Source: Leptospira perolatii (lineage in GTDB: Bacteria; Spirochaetota; Leptospiria; Leptospirales; Leptospiraceae). Taken from it: a DNA stretch of 10,318 nt. Under the pieces are notes generated by a model. It was not told the DNA's origin and searched no databases. It saw only the letters and a list, made by a program, of their open reading frames with translations. Where the stretch lies: the NCBI RefSeq assembly GCF_002811875.1, contig NZ_NPDZ01000025.1:1-10318 (forward strand), read 5' to 3'. Made by a program: the position numbers and the translations under genes. Positions 1 to 7,424 of the stretch are shown here, in pieces (position 1 is the stretch's first letter; each line of letters opens with the position of its first letter).

Positions 1-809
1 TGGAAGCTGCAATTTGGATCAAGGATGAACGAGTCCAAAATTTGATCTCTAAATTCGCATCGGATGACAGCCCTGCTCTTAGGAAAAGATTCTTTGAAAC
101 ATTACAGAAAAATAATATTTCAGATACCAGGGCAGTGATCCCTAAAATGGCTTCCAGTGATCCGGACGAAGATGTCAGATTGCACGCAGTTGAAATTCTA
201 AAAAACCGGAAGAATAGGCAATATATTTCCTTGTTTTACAAGGGGCTCTCCGAGCCGAATCCTGATCTCAGACGGATCAGTTTGGAGGCATTGTTTTATT
301 TTGGGGACAAGCCAGGTGCCAAATCCGTTTCGGATCAACTGTCTAAGGAAAGCGTCACTTCTATCAAATATCGCTTGATTGATCTTCTCGTGGATTTAGG
401 AAATCACGGGGGAGGCTCCGGAATATTAAATATTCTTTATTCTGACCCGGATCCTAAATTAAGATCCAGAGCGGCAGAAGCCATGGGGAAATTATCGTTT
501 AACCCAGGAGCTCAGGAATTGAAGAATATCTTTGATAAAGAAGTGGTTACGGACGTAAAACTTTCCCTTTTGAAAGCATTGGCCGATTTAAAGGATAAAT
601 CCACAATTTCTGCTTTGCTAGCGTTTGCGGTAAACAAAAAGGAACAGATGCCACTTCGTTTACAAGCAGTAGAAACAATTCGAGTGATCAACGACCCGGA
701 TTGTCTTCCATCTTTATTTGACGCCTATGTTTTCGAGAAATCTCTTGAAGTAAAAGCCGGAATGGAAAGAGCGATCAAGGAAATCCTAGCGGCGAAGTTT
801 TTAAAGTAA
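1..809 (+). CDS. HEAT-repeat protein, C-terminal part (5' end outside window)
   Basis: The reading frame is already open at base 3 and runs to TAA at 807-809, giving at least 268 residues. A TTG at 42 could be read as a start, but it has no convincing ribosome binding site and the 13 codons before it (EAAIWIKDERVQN) continue the same helical pattern, so the gene very likely begins left of the window. The protein is a chain of roughly 30-residue helical pairs with recurring D-P/D-x-x-V-R-x-x-A-x-E-x-L signatures (for example SSDPDEDVRLHAVEIL, SDPDPKLRSRAAEAMGKL, NKKEQMPLRLQAVETI), typical of HEAT/PBS-lyase-like repeats. Such solenoids usually act as protein-binding scaffolds. No catalytic motif or membrane segment is visible in this part; a signal peptide, if any, would be in the missing N terminus. 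The specific role is unknown. Confidence 0.85.
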   Translation, partial: EAAIWIKDERVQNLISKFASDDSPALRKRFFETLQKNNISDTRAVIPKMASSDPDEDVRLHAVEILKNRKNRQYISLFYKGLSEPNPDLRRISLEALFYFGDKPGAKSVSDQLSKESVTSIKYRLIDLLVDLGNHGGGSGILNILYSDPDPKLRSRAAEAMGKLSFNPGAQELKNIFDKEVVTDVKLSLLKALADLKDKSTISALLAFAVNKKEQMPLRLQAVETIRVINDPDCLPSLFDAYVFEKSLEVKAGMERAIKEILAAKFLK

Positions 810-848
810 TCTTGATCAATAGAAAGAAATAAACTTCGTTAAAAACTT
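793..848. terminator. Inverted repeats between convergent genes
   Basis: Two overlapping dyads join the 3' ends of the converging genes: CGAAGTTT (793-800) with AAACTTCG (831-838), and AAGTTTTTAA (795-804) with TTAAAAACTT (839-848). They reach into the last codons of both genes. T-rich bases lie beyond the stems, so a bidirectional terminator is possible, but the loops are long (30 and 34 nt) and no clean U-tract follows. Confidence 0.3.
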
Positions 849-1488
849 AAAGATACTTTTCTAAATATTCTTTTCCCTTTAGGTGACTGGGTTTTAGGAT
901 AGGAAAATCTTTTCCGGTCTTCTTTCTCCACTTGCGATATGCCTTGCTGGATTCCCAGTATACTTCATATTCCGAATCCAACCGAAAGAGCAATTTTTCC
1001 CAAAATATAAAATGACTATCGATAAATTCCTGTCGGATTTCCTTTGCCCTTTGCGTCAGAGGGCATTTTTCGGTGAACTCCTTCATAAATACAAGTCCGA
1101 CTAGAACACCTCTGCTGTCTAAATACGGTTCCAATGGAAAAGTTCTACAACTAATAGATCGATTTTCTCTTTCGCAATGAGCGACCCCTTTACATTCGCA
1201 AAACGTAATTTTACGATGATCGTATTGGGAGAATTCTTTTTTTTCCTCCTTAGTAGTCGGGACATATGCTTTCCAAAGATCTGTCCTAGCGGAGAGCATT
1301 TCGAATTCCGACTTATACAAAGCGGGGAGCGCGTTGTCCGATTGGCAGCACAATGGGACTCCTCCATTGCTAGGTGCGCATAAGCTCCCGCAGTCGAAAG
1401 AGGTGACTTCTTCTTGCAGTAAAGAATAATAATATTGTACTTCTTCGGCTGTTAAAGCCTTAGGGTCCGGCTTGGGTACTTTTTTCAT
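847..1488 (-). CDS. YkgJ-family cysteine-cluster (putative Zn/Fe-binding) protein
   Basis: A 213-residue soluble protein with a conserved cysteine pattern: C33-x3-C37, C47-C48, C97-x-C99, C105, C114 (in S-C-R-T-F-P-L-E-P) and C142. The CC pair and the C-R-x-F-P motif followed by a late cysteine are hallmarks of the YkgJ/UPF0153 family, presumed to bind zinc or an iron-sulfur cluster; the biochemical role of the family is not established. The ATG at 1488 lies inside the 3' end of the upstream J-domain-like gene (29-base overlap, different frame), so the two are probably translationally coupled in one minus-strand transcript. There is only a weak purine-rich stretch before the ATG. No signal peptide or membrane segment is seen, so it is likely cytoplasmic. 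Confidence 0.82.
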   Translation of the reverse strand: MKKVPKPDPKALTAEEVQYYYSLLQEEVTSFDCGSLCAPSNGGVPLCCQSDNALPALYKSEFEMLSARTDLWKAYVPTTKEEKKEFSQYDHRKITFCECKGVAHCERENRSISCRTFPLEPYLDSRGVLVGLVFMKEFTEKCPLTQRAKEIRQEFIDSHFIFWEKLLFRLDSEYEVYWESSKAYRKWRKKTGKDFPILKPSHLKGKEYLEKYL

Positions 1489-2110
1489 GAATTTCTTTTT
1501 CTCTTTTCCGTTCTCTTTTCAGAATGATTCGATTGATATAAAAAATTCTGAATAGAAAATAACCGCCGCACATAGTTGCACCGGAAAGTAACAGCCCCCA
1601 TTTTTTATAAAATACTTCGACCTCTTCCGGAAGGAACCCAGATTTTCGAAGTAAAAACAAAGCCACCGAGCCCAAAACTAGAACGCAAAAGCAGATCAGA
1701 AAATAAAAGGTGGTGTTGTGTAATGACCAGAGTTTATCTTCTCGCTCCCGTTTCAGTAATAAAAATTGCTGATACAGTCTGTGATACTCTTTCGCAGTAG
1801 ATATCTTTTGTTGTTCAAAGAATTTTTCGAATTCTTCCGGAACTCCGCTAGGATCAAGAATCACCAACTCATAGTCCAAAGACGCGTCATACTTTTTACG
1901 TCGATTTGGGTCCGAGAGGAAGTAATGTGCGAGAGAGCCTTCTCTGAGCAGGTCTTGGTTCCAAGGAATCCAGGAGTGGGAAAGCGTGCTTTTGACATAT
2001 CTATGGAATGCCTTATCGATCTCCGAAGGAGTCGCATCCCTAGAAATATCCAGGACCTCGTAATAGTCCGCTTTCCGATTTAATCCTAAGCCTTGCAAGG
2101 AACCTCTCAT
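1460..2110 (-). CDS. Membrane-anchored J-domain-like protein lacking the HPD motif
   Basis: A 216-residue protein. Residues about 14-76 align by eye with a J domain: [17 protein letters not shown] at 15-31 (helix I and start of helix II) and [10 protein letters not shown] at 66-75 (end of helix III). The invariant His-Pro-Asp between helices II and III, needed to stimulate DnaK ATPase, is absent; the matching position reads H45-S46-W47. Residues 90-130 are charged and helical. Two hydrophobic segments follow (about 134-154 and 171-192), separated by a short loop, and the C-terminal tail is strongly basic ([11 protein letters not shown]). This suggests an inner-membrane protein with J-like and tail regions in the cytoplasm. 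It may be a non-catalytic J-like adaptor. It overlaps the YkgJ-type gene and diverges from miaB. The spacing before ATG 2110 holds only a weak GGA, so a TTG four codons later is an alternative start. Confidence 0.72.
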   Translation of the reverse strand: MRGSLQGLGLNRKADYYEVLDISRDATPSEIDKAFHRYVKSTLSHSWIPWNQDLLREGSLAHYFLSDPNRRKKYDASLDYELVILDPSGVPEEFEKFFEQQKISTAKEYHRLYQQFLLLKREREDKLWSLHNTTFYFLICFCVLVLGSVALFLLRKSGFLPEEVEVFYKKWGLLLSGATMCGGYFLFRIFYINRIILKRERKREKEIHEKSTQAGP

Positions 2111-2200
2111 TTTCCAAAATCCGATTTTGTCTCTTTTCGGAGGAATGCCAACGTATTTTCAATCGCTTTTACTCCCTGGAAATCCTTTACAGCCGATTTT

Positions 2201-2222
2201 GGGAGGGAAAAGTCGACTTATG
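2201..2222 (+). promoter_or_regulatory. Ribosome binding site that decides the miaB start
   Basis: GGGAGG at 2201-2206 lies 13 bases before an ATG at 2220. The frame is open further upstream to a TTG at 2127, but those 31 extra codons (rich in Leu, Pro, Gly) have no counterpart in MiaB proteins, whereas the ATG at 2220 leads quickly into the conserved [10 protein letters not shown] motif. The ATG at 2145 has a GGAGG only one or two bases before it, too close to be used well. Confidence 0.6.
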
Positions 2223-3578
2223 AGTGTGATCGAAGCCATACCGAAACCCGGACGCGTATACATTGAAACATACGGGTGCCAAATGAACGAGTACGATTCG
2301 GGTATTGTTTCCAGTTTAATGAAGGGTGCTAGCTTCGAAACAGTTTCTAGCCCTGAAGAATCTGACGTTATTTTTCTGAATACTTGTGCAATCCGCGAAA
2401 ACGCACACGCAAAAATTTACGGCCGTTTACAGAGCTTAGGTTATTTAAAAAAAAGGAATCCGTCCCTGGTTATAGGTGTTCTGGGTTGTATGGCTCAGAA
2501 TTTGGGAGACGATTTATTCCACCAGGAGCTCCCACTGGACTTAGTCGTAGGTCCGGACAACTATCGATCCCTTCCCGAATTGATCGATCGGATTCGCTCA
2601 GGGGCTCAGTCCGTATCACTGACCAGACTTTCTAAGATCGAAACTTATGACGAAATCGAACCCAGAGTCGTAAACGGAGTTCAGGCCTTTCTTACCATCA
2701 TGAGAGGATGCAATAATTTTTGCACTTTTTGCGTGGTTCCTTATACGAGGGGAAGAGAAAGGAGTAGGGACCCGCAATCTATTGTCCGGGAAACGCAGGA
2801 CCTTGTCTCTCAAGGTGTAAAACAGCTGACTCTTCTTGGACAAAACGTGAATTCGTATAAACACCAAGACGAAGACTTTGCTGCCCTAGTTCGCTTATTA
2901 TTAGAAGAAACAGAAATCGAAAGGATTCGGTTTACATCTCCGCATCCAAAGGATTTTCCAACTCATCTATTGCAACTCATGTCGGAGCAACCAAGATTTT
3001 CTCCAAACATTCATCTTCCATTACAATCTGGTAATACTGAAGTATTATCAAATATGAAGAGAAATTACTCTAAAGAAGAATTTTTGGAAGTAGTCGAGCG
3101 AATCCGCAGTTTTGTCCCCGAGGTTGGACTTACTACAGATATCATTGTCGGCTTCCCTGGAGAAACCGAAGCGCAGTTCGAAGATACATTAGACACTGTC
3201 AGACGTGTTGGATTTGATATGGCCTTTATGTTCAAATATTCCGAAAGGGAAGGAACAATGGCCCAGAGAAAACTCAAAGACGATGTTCCTGAGGAAGTGA
3301 AAGGGGAGAGATTGACCAGATTGGTGGATCTACAGACTGCAATTTCTCTGGAGAGAAATCAGTCTAAGATAGGCAGAGTATATCCTATTCTTGTGGAAAA
3401 CACTTCAAAAAAATCTAAAGTAGAGCTCTGTGGCAGAACTCCGTGCGGAAGAATGGTGGTGTTTCCAGCCGAAGGCGAATTAGATGAATTCTCTTTACTT
3501 TCAAAAATTGGAAGTACTGTACAAGTTCAGATCGAATCTGCAACAAGTGCGACCTTAAAGGGAAGGATCGTGTCTTGA
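2220..3578 (+). CDS. miaB: tRNA-2-methylthio-N6-dimethylallyladenosine synthase MiaB
   Basis: Radical-SAM methylthiotransferase that converts i6A37 to ms2i6A37 in tRNAs reading UNN codons. Numbered from ATG 2220 (452 residues, the normal family length), the N-terminal UPF0004 domain has the three cluster-binding cysteines C20 ([12 protein letters not shown]), C56 (N-T-C-A-I-R-E-N-A) and C90 (L-G-C-M-A-Q). The radical-SAM core carries C164-x3-C168-x2-C171 ([14 protein letters not shown]) and the following R-G-R-E-R-S-R. A C-terminal TRAM RNA-binding domain spans about 384-452, with [11 protein letters not shown]. The C-Q-M-N-E-Y-D-S motif favours MiaB over MtaB or RimO. All cluster ligands are intact, so the enzyme should be active. 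It is cytoplasmic. The next gene starts inside its stop codon region. Confidence 0.95.
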   Translation: MSVIEAIPKPGRVYIETYGCQMNEYDSGIVSSLMKGASFETVSSPEESDVIFLNTCAIRENAHAKIYGRLQSLGYLKKRNPSLVIGVLGCMAQNLGDDLFHQELPLDLVVGPDNYRSLPELIDRIRSGAQSVSLTRLSKIETYDEIEPRVVNGVQAFLTIMRGCNNFCTFCVVPYTRGRERSRDPQSIVRETQDLVSQGVKQLTLLGQNVNSYKHQDEDFAALVRLLLEETEIERIRFTSPHPKDFPTHLLQLMSEQPRFSPNIHLPLQSGNTEVLSNMKRNYSKEEFLEVVERIRSFVPEVGLTTDIIVGFPGETEAQFEDTLDTVRRVGFDMAFMFKYSEREGTMAQRKLKDDVPEEVKGERLTRLVDLQTAISLERNQSKIGRVYPILVENTSKKSKVELCGRTPCGRMVVFPAEGELDEFSLLSKIGSTVQVQIESATSATLKGRIVS

Positions 3579-5341
3579 AGAAAACTTCTAATCCTTCCGG
3601 AGGGAAGGATGGAGGAAGTAAAAAGAAATCTACTTCGAATGCTTCGGCAAAAAAGACAAAGATTTCGGATTCCAAGCCTTCCAAAAAAAGGAATACTGTT
3701 GATTTCGGTGTAGAAGCCCACGGACAAGTAGGATCCGGAACCGACCTGAGATCTGTTCGCGTCCATAATGTAAGCGAACTTCCCGCAGATTTTTACGTTC
3801 ATACAGACCGAGAAAAATTCTTAAGAAAAGTTCCCATCTTAGATCGATATATTCTTTCGGAAATCGTTCCTCCCTTTTTTGTTTCCCTTCTCTTTTTCAC
3901 TACGGTTTACATGGCGCTCGCCTTGCAAAAAATGATCGGTCTCTTTGTGGGAAAGGGAGTGGATCCTTTGCGACTCTTGGATTACTTCGGATATCTTTTG
4001 GGAAATATCATGCCAATGACGATTCCGATGGCTTGTTTGATGAGCGGAGTTATGGCCGCAGGTAGATTGTCTGGTGATTCTGAGATTACTGCAATCCGAT
4101 CAGCTGGAATTAGTTTTTCTAGAATCTATGTAGTGTTTATCGCATTCGGGATCTTTATGGCGACTGTAGTTGGATACCTGAACTTCTATTTGTCTCCTGA
4201 AAACACTCGAAAGATGACCGAATTCAACAAATGGGTGTTAGCTTATAATCCTTTGCTGGCGATGACTCCGGGGCAGTTCAGCGGAGACAAACAGCAGGAT
4301 CTTTTTGAAGAAAAAGGAAGAACCATGTACACCGACGGGGTCAATCCGGAATCCGGCGAACTCACCGGTGTGCAGATTCGAGAATGGAAAATCTTTCTAG
4401 AAGGTGACCAATATTTTTATATCGGGTCGACAGCGATTCCTATGGGCGGATCCAGGATGACTCAGATCATCTCCGCGAAAAAAGGAACTCTTGTTGAAAA
4501 GTTGGGCGAAAATGGAGAGTTCGAAAAATCTATACGGTTAAGAGACGGATGGATTTTGGAATGGGACGATGCGCAAAAGGGCTTTTCGATTACAGATTTG
4601 CGAAACGGGGAGATGGACTACAATATCCCGAAAAAACAGGAAAAGAAAAGCCTAGAGCTGAATGTTAGTCCTGAAACTTTCACAATGCCGGTTCTTATAC
4701 AGATTCGTAACAGCATCGAAAGTGAAGGCTTGGAAAACATTCCAGGACTGGAAGTTCTAAAGGAGATGGGAATTTCCGTGAAAGGGATCGGTGGGCTGAA
4801 GCAAATGGTCACGAAATTGCAAATCGAGCTCATGCAGACAGCCGGTGATCCAAATATTTCTGCAGCCGAAAAAACTCAAAAATTCTCCGTTTTTACTCAG
4901 CTGGATGCCCTACTCAAACAATCAAAGCGAGTTTTAGCTCAATTTAATGTGGAAATCCATAGAAGAATCGCAATGCCTTTGTCCTGTCTGATTTTTTCAG
5001 TCATTTCTCTACCGTTAGGGCTCGTGGTAAAACGATCCGGTCGTGGGATGAGTTTTACAATGGCGGTTGTACTCATCATCATTTATTGGGGACTGTTTAC
5101 CGTTGGAAGTAACGTATCAGATAACGATAAATTTCCCGTTTGGCTGGGCCCCTGGTCAGGAAACATTGCCGTGACCATTATCAGTCTGAATATCATGCTG
5201 AAACGAACCGACATGAGACTTCCGGAACCGATTACGAAATTTCTGGATAAGATCGGAGAACCCTGGGAAGTCCTAAAAACGAAATTGACAGCTATCCTCG
5301 AAAAAATACCTTTATGGAGAAATCTCTGGCCAAAAGAATAA
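3575..5341 (+). CDS. LptF/LptG (YjgP/YjgQ) family LPS-export permease
   Basis: A 588-residue inner-membrane protein. It has three transmembrane helices at about 95-118, 140-163 and 185-206, a long periplasmic region, then three more at about 464-484, 493-512 and 524-542, the LptF/LptG layout. Conserved family segments include [14 protein letters not shown] (167-180), the cytoplasmic coupling region for the LptB ATPase, and [11 protein letters not shown] (464-474). LptF and LptG with LptB2 extract LPS from the inner membrane and pass it to LptC/LptA. The start is TTG at 3575, overlapping the miaB stop TGA (3576-3578) with GGAAGG at 3561-3566; the next Met is residue 113, so TTG is required. 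It is much longer than the usual 360 or so residues: about 88 N-terminal residues rich in Lys, Ser and Gly plus a larger periplasmic domain with a helical insert (about 375-462). F versus G cannot be decided here. Confidence 0.88.
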   Translation: MKKTSNPSGGKDGGSKKKSTSNASAKKTKISDSKPSKKRNTVDFGVEAHGQVGSGTDLRSVRVHNVSELPADFYVHTDREKFLRKVPILDRYILSEIVPPFFVSLLFFTTVYMALALQKMIGLFVGKGVDPLRLLDYFGYLLGNIMPMTIPMACLMSGVMAAGRLSGDSEITAIRSAGISFSRIYVVFIAFGIFMATVVGYLNFYLSPENTRKMTEFNKWVLAYNPLLAMTPGQFSGDKQQDLFEEKGRTMYTDGVNPESGELTGVQIREWKIFLEGDQYFYIGSTAIPMGGSRMTQIISAKKGTLVEKLGENGEFEKSIRLRDGWILEWDDAQKGFSITDLRNGEMDYNIPKKQEKKSLELNVSPETFTMPVLIQIRNSIESEGLENIPGLEVLKEMGISVKGIGGLKQMVTKLQIELMQTAGDPNISAAEKTQKFSVFTQLDALLKQSKRVLAQFNVEIHRRIAMPLSCLIFSVISLPLGLVVKRSGRGMSFTMAVVLIIIYWGLFTVGSNVSDNDKFPVWLGPWSGNIAVTIISLNIMLKRTDMRLPEPITKFLDKIGEPWEVLKTKLTAILEKIPLWRNLWPKE

Positions 5342-5370
5342 TCGATTTTTTTTCGTCAGAGGTGTAATCT

Positions 5371-5398
5371 TTGAAATATTTCCACTACTGCTTAGGTT
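5371..5398 (+). promoter_or_regulatory. Candidate promoter upstream of the receiver-like gene
   Basis: TTGAAA (5371-5376) matches the -35 consensus at five of six positions, and TAGGTT (5393-5398) lies 16 bases further on, keeping the important first, second and last bases of a -10 box. The 86-base gap after the permease gene leaves room for it. A purine-rich AAGGAAGGGGG (5410-5420) then precedes the TTG start at 5428. Confidence 0.3.
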
Positions 5399-5427
5399 AA
5401 ATTGCAGAGAAGGAAGGGGGACCGGAG

Positions 5428-6270
5428 TTGAAAACGGCAAATATTTGGCATATTACTTCCGGAGCAGAATTCCCCATCCATATTTGGAAACATCCTCGGA
5501 TCAACCTTGAACTGAGGAAAGTCCATTTGGAAGATTACAAGGCGATCGAACTCGATGCCCAGGAAATTCATATTTTTTACCTAAATATTCGCCTCAAAGA
5601 ATGGAACGGAATCAAGGATGACTTTCTAAAACGATTCGAGCTCCATCCTTTTTTGAGCGTGATCCTTATTGTCTCTCCGGAAGCCGAAGAGATTTTTCCT
5701 AAGCTTTCGGCGAAAGGGAAGACTGAGGTTTTAGAAAATCCGGTACAACCTAGAACGCTCAGACTGATCCTAGATAGGATTATTCAGACAGAATTTTTCA
5801 AAAATGTCGCAAATGAAATTGGGAACAGTTGCCTGGCGAATGTTGGTTTTTTTGAAGGAGTTTTCGAGCTCGCCAATAAAGAATATAAAGATTCCAGCAA
5901 GGCTAATGCAGCTCTCCATTCTATTTTAGAATTTGAATCTAAAATCAAGAAAAACAACGAAGAGATTAACAAGGCACTGGAAAGAGTCAATGAGCTGAAA
6001 AATCAGGAATTACTTGCTTTGCATGAAAGACTGAAAGTATCCGAGATCATAGACAATCTAAAGACACAAGAGTTAAAGCAAGCTCTTGAACTGAGAAGGG
6101 CCACCGAGAAGGCACTGGAATATTCAAGCATTGAAGAAATCGAGATGAATAAGATCTTGGATGCTCATACTAAATTATTTGCCTATACCGAAAAAGAAAT
6201 CAGAGAGCTCGTAAAGGAAAACAAGCGCCTCAGAAAAGAATTAGGCCTTCCAGATATAGAAGATCCTTGA
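5428..6270 (+). CDS. Degenerate receiver-like domain plus coiled coil, unknown function
   Basis: A 280-residue soluble protein with no signal peptide or membrane segment. Residues 1-120 follow the pattern of a response-regulator receiver fold: a beta strand ending in I-F-Y-L-N-I-R with N53 where the phosphoacceptor Asp would be, a G61 as in the P-x-x-(D/N)-G turn, strand L-S-V-I-L-I-V-S-P (76-84), and E-N-P-V-Q-P (103-108) where the conserved Lys-Pro normally sits, here Asn-Pro, followed by an amphipathic helix L-R-L-I-L-D-R-I-I. If this is right it is a pseudo-receiver that cannot be phosphorylated. Residues about 165-275 are highly charged heptad-like sequence ([19 protein letters not shown]), a long coiled coil, probably for oligomerisation or partner binding. 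The start is TTG 5428 (next Met is residue 240). The receiver assignment is by eye and not certain. Confidence 0.7.
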   Translation: MKTANIWHITSGAEFPIHIWKHPRINLELRKVHLEDYKAIELDAQEIHIFYLNIRLKEWNGIKDDFLKRFELHPFLSVILIVSPEAEEIFPKLSAKGKTEVLENPVQPRTLRLILDRIIQTEFFKNVANEIGNSCLANVGFFEGVFELANKEYKDSSKANAALHSILEFESKIKKNNEEINKALERVNELKNQELLALHERLKVSEIIDNLKTQELKQALELRRATEKALEYSSIEEIEMNKILDAHTKLFAYTEKEIRELVKENKRLRKELGLPDIEDP

Positions 6271-6286
6271 TTTTATCAAGCTGCCC

Positions 6287-7111
6287 TTGATTGAAATTGT
6301 TAAAGGCCTATTCCGAATTCCAGCTGCTCGATTGTTCGCAGTAGCTTCGGTTTCGTTTCTCCTATTTTATAAGCTTTCTCCGATCCTATATGACGCCGTC
6401 TATTCTTCTCGGGTCTACAGCACCGGATTTTACTTTTTAGTTTTAGATCCCTTTGGCGTGAGTATGAACTGGGACACGATTCTTACTCCTCTTTTCCTGC
6501 ATTTTGTAGATCCGAAAATGAGTCCAGAAAAGTTCGCCAAGATTCTATTGACCATCACTTCATTGTCCGGCTCTTTGATCAGTGTATTAGGTTTTTATTA
6601 TTTACGAGGCTTAGGTTTTATTCTACTAGGATTCGTTTATTTGGCCAGTCCTTTGATGCTCGTTCAACTGAATTGGATTGGGTTTCCGGATAACATTACA
6701 GTATTGTTTTCTTTTTTACTTATCTCGATTTTGCTTAGAAAAGAGAAGGATACTTTCTATTATTTAACACTAGGTTTGGTTTTATCAGTCGGAATGTTGA
6801 ATCACTATTTTCAGTTTTTCCTGATAGGTTTGATTCTTTTATCTGCGAAAAGCGTTTATCTAAACCAGGTGGAAAGAAAAGATTTTTTTGTGTTCGGGTT
6901 TTCAGCCTGTGCAGCATTGATTTTTGCTTTCTGTTTTATCAAGTGGAATGGAATTCCTTTTCGGAACACTCGTGTAGATGCAGCAACATCGTTTGCTTTA
7001 TCTGATTTGCTAAGAAATAATCTCTCTTACTTGCATTATGGAATTATAAGTTTGTTTCATGGGCTTTTTCCCTTGGCGCTTTGGATGCTTTATAAGGAAA
7101 AAAGAAGTTAG
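6287..7111 (+). CDS. Polytopic membrane protein, N-terminal part of a frameshifted gene
   Basis: A 274-residue, strongly hydrophobic product with about eight predicted membrane spans (approximate residues 12-30, 85-105, 108-125, 135-150, 157-172, 173-190, 200-220, 250-268). A soluble, presumably periplasmic loop lies between the first two and contains D-P-F-G-V-S-M-N-W-D. Motifs such as G-F-P-D-N-I-T-V and L-N-H-Y-F-Q-F-F are conserved-looking but not assigned by me. The size, large first loop and many spans recall membrane glycosyltransferases of the GT-C type, but no diagnostic motif is certain. The stop at 7109-7111 comes right after an A6 run and the downstream frame carries on the same kind of protein, so this is probably the 5' part of one gene of about 356 residues ending at 7356. 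The TTG start at 6287 has no clear ribosome binding site. Confidence 0.65.
   Translation: MIEIVKGLFRIPAARLFAVASVSFLLFYKLSPILYDAVYSSRVYSTGFYFLVLDPFGVSMNWDTILTPLFLHFVDPKMSPEKFAKILLTITSLSGSLISVLGFYYLRGLGFILLGFVYLASPLMLVQLNWIGFPDNITVLFSFLLISILLRKEKDTFYYLTLGLVLSVGMLNHYFQFFLIGLILLSAKSVYLNQVERKDFFVFGFSACAALIFAFCFIKWNGIPFRNTRVDAATSFALSDLLRNNLSYLHYGIISLFHGLFPLALWMLYKEKRS
7098..7103 (+). other. A6 homopolymer at the apparent frameshift
   Basis: The sequence here is GG-AAAAAA-GAAG. In the upstream frame it reads Lys-Glu-Lys-Arg-Ser-stop. One extra A would give Lys-Glu-Lys-Lys-Lys-Leu-Ala-Ile-Phe-Met and run smoothly into the downstream frame, which is open from 7096 to the TAA at 7354-7356. An indel in the run, a sequencing error, polymerase slippage or ribosomal -1 slippage at AAA would all fit. 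Confidence 0.65.
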
Positions 7112-7119
7112 CTATTTTT

Positions 7120-7356
7120 ATGGTAGCGATTTTGTCGATTACCTTTTTTACTATAGATACAACTAGAGTATTTTCGATTTTATTCATTCCATTTTTGTTA
7201 TATGCAATCTTAATACGGTGGAATGAACTTATAGAAAAAGAAAGGAGGATTGCACTTTCCTTAGTAGCCGTAGCTCTTCTTTGGAGCCTGTTCGTTCCCC
7301 TTTTCTATAAATGGGTTGACAAGATCATCTTTTTGGATGGAACCATACTTCAGTAA
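7120..7356 (+). CDS. C-terminal part of the frameshifted membrane protein
   Basis: An open frame of 78 residues from ATG 7120, itself open back to 7096. It contains about three membrane spans (M-V-A-I-L-S-I-T-F-F, V-F-S-I-L-F-I-P-F-L-L-Y, and V-A-V-A-L-L-W-S-L-F-V-P-L-F-Y). Between the first two is T-I-D-T-T-R-V-F, a polar motif with Asp and Arg that looks functionally constrained. No Shine-Dalgarno sequence precedes ATG 7120 (the bases before it are CTATTTTT), and the gap after the previous stop is only eight bases in another frame. It is therefore better read as the continuation of the preceding gene than as an independent small membrane protein, which remains the alternative. Confidence 0.55.
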   Translation: MVAILSITFFTIDTTRVFSILFIPFLLYAILIRWNELIEKERRIALSLVAVALLWSLFVPLFYKWVDKIIFLDGTILQ

Positions 7357-7399
7357 ATTCTCGCAGTATTTCACAGGATAGCTTTTTAATTCGGTTTAG

Positions 7400-7422
7400 G
7401 ATTCTGAAAGAATCAGTTCTAT
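7400..7422 (+). terminator. Candidate terminator after the membrane gene
   Basis: GATTCT (7400-7405) and AGAATC (7409-7414) form a 6-bp stem with a GAA loop. The following bases, AGTTCTATCTTTATT, are T-rich but interrupted. It sits between convergent genes 44 bases after the stop at 7356. The stem is A/T-rich and the U-tract imperfect, so strength is doubtful. Confidence 0.35.
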
Positions 7423-7424
7423 CT

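Noticed and set aside
1576..2083. Plus-strand open frames opposite the J-like gene
   Set aside because: They overlap a gene with recognisable J-domain and membrane features and show no coherent protein pattern themselves.
2127..2219. Extension of miaB to the upstream TTG at 2127 (31 extra residues)
   Set aside because: The extra sequence has no match to MiaB N termini that I know, and ATG 2220 has a GGGAGG upstream and gives normal family length.
3415..3802. Open frames on the minus strand opposite the miaB/permease junction
   Set aside because: They mirror the Lys/Ser-rich and well-supported plus-strand coding sequence, have no family motifs and lack ribosome binding sites.
7097..7105. Programmed -1 frameshift at a classical X-XXY-YYZ heptamer
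   Set aside because: In the upstream frame the heptamer reads A-AAA-AGA, not A-AAA-AAG, so a canonical two-tRNA slip is not supported; simple indel or single-codon slippage fits better.
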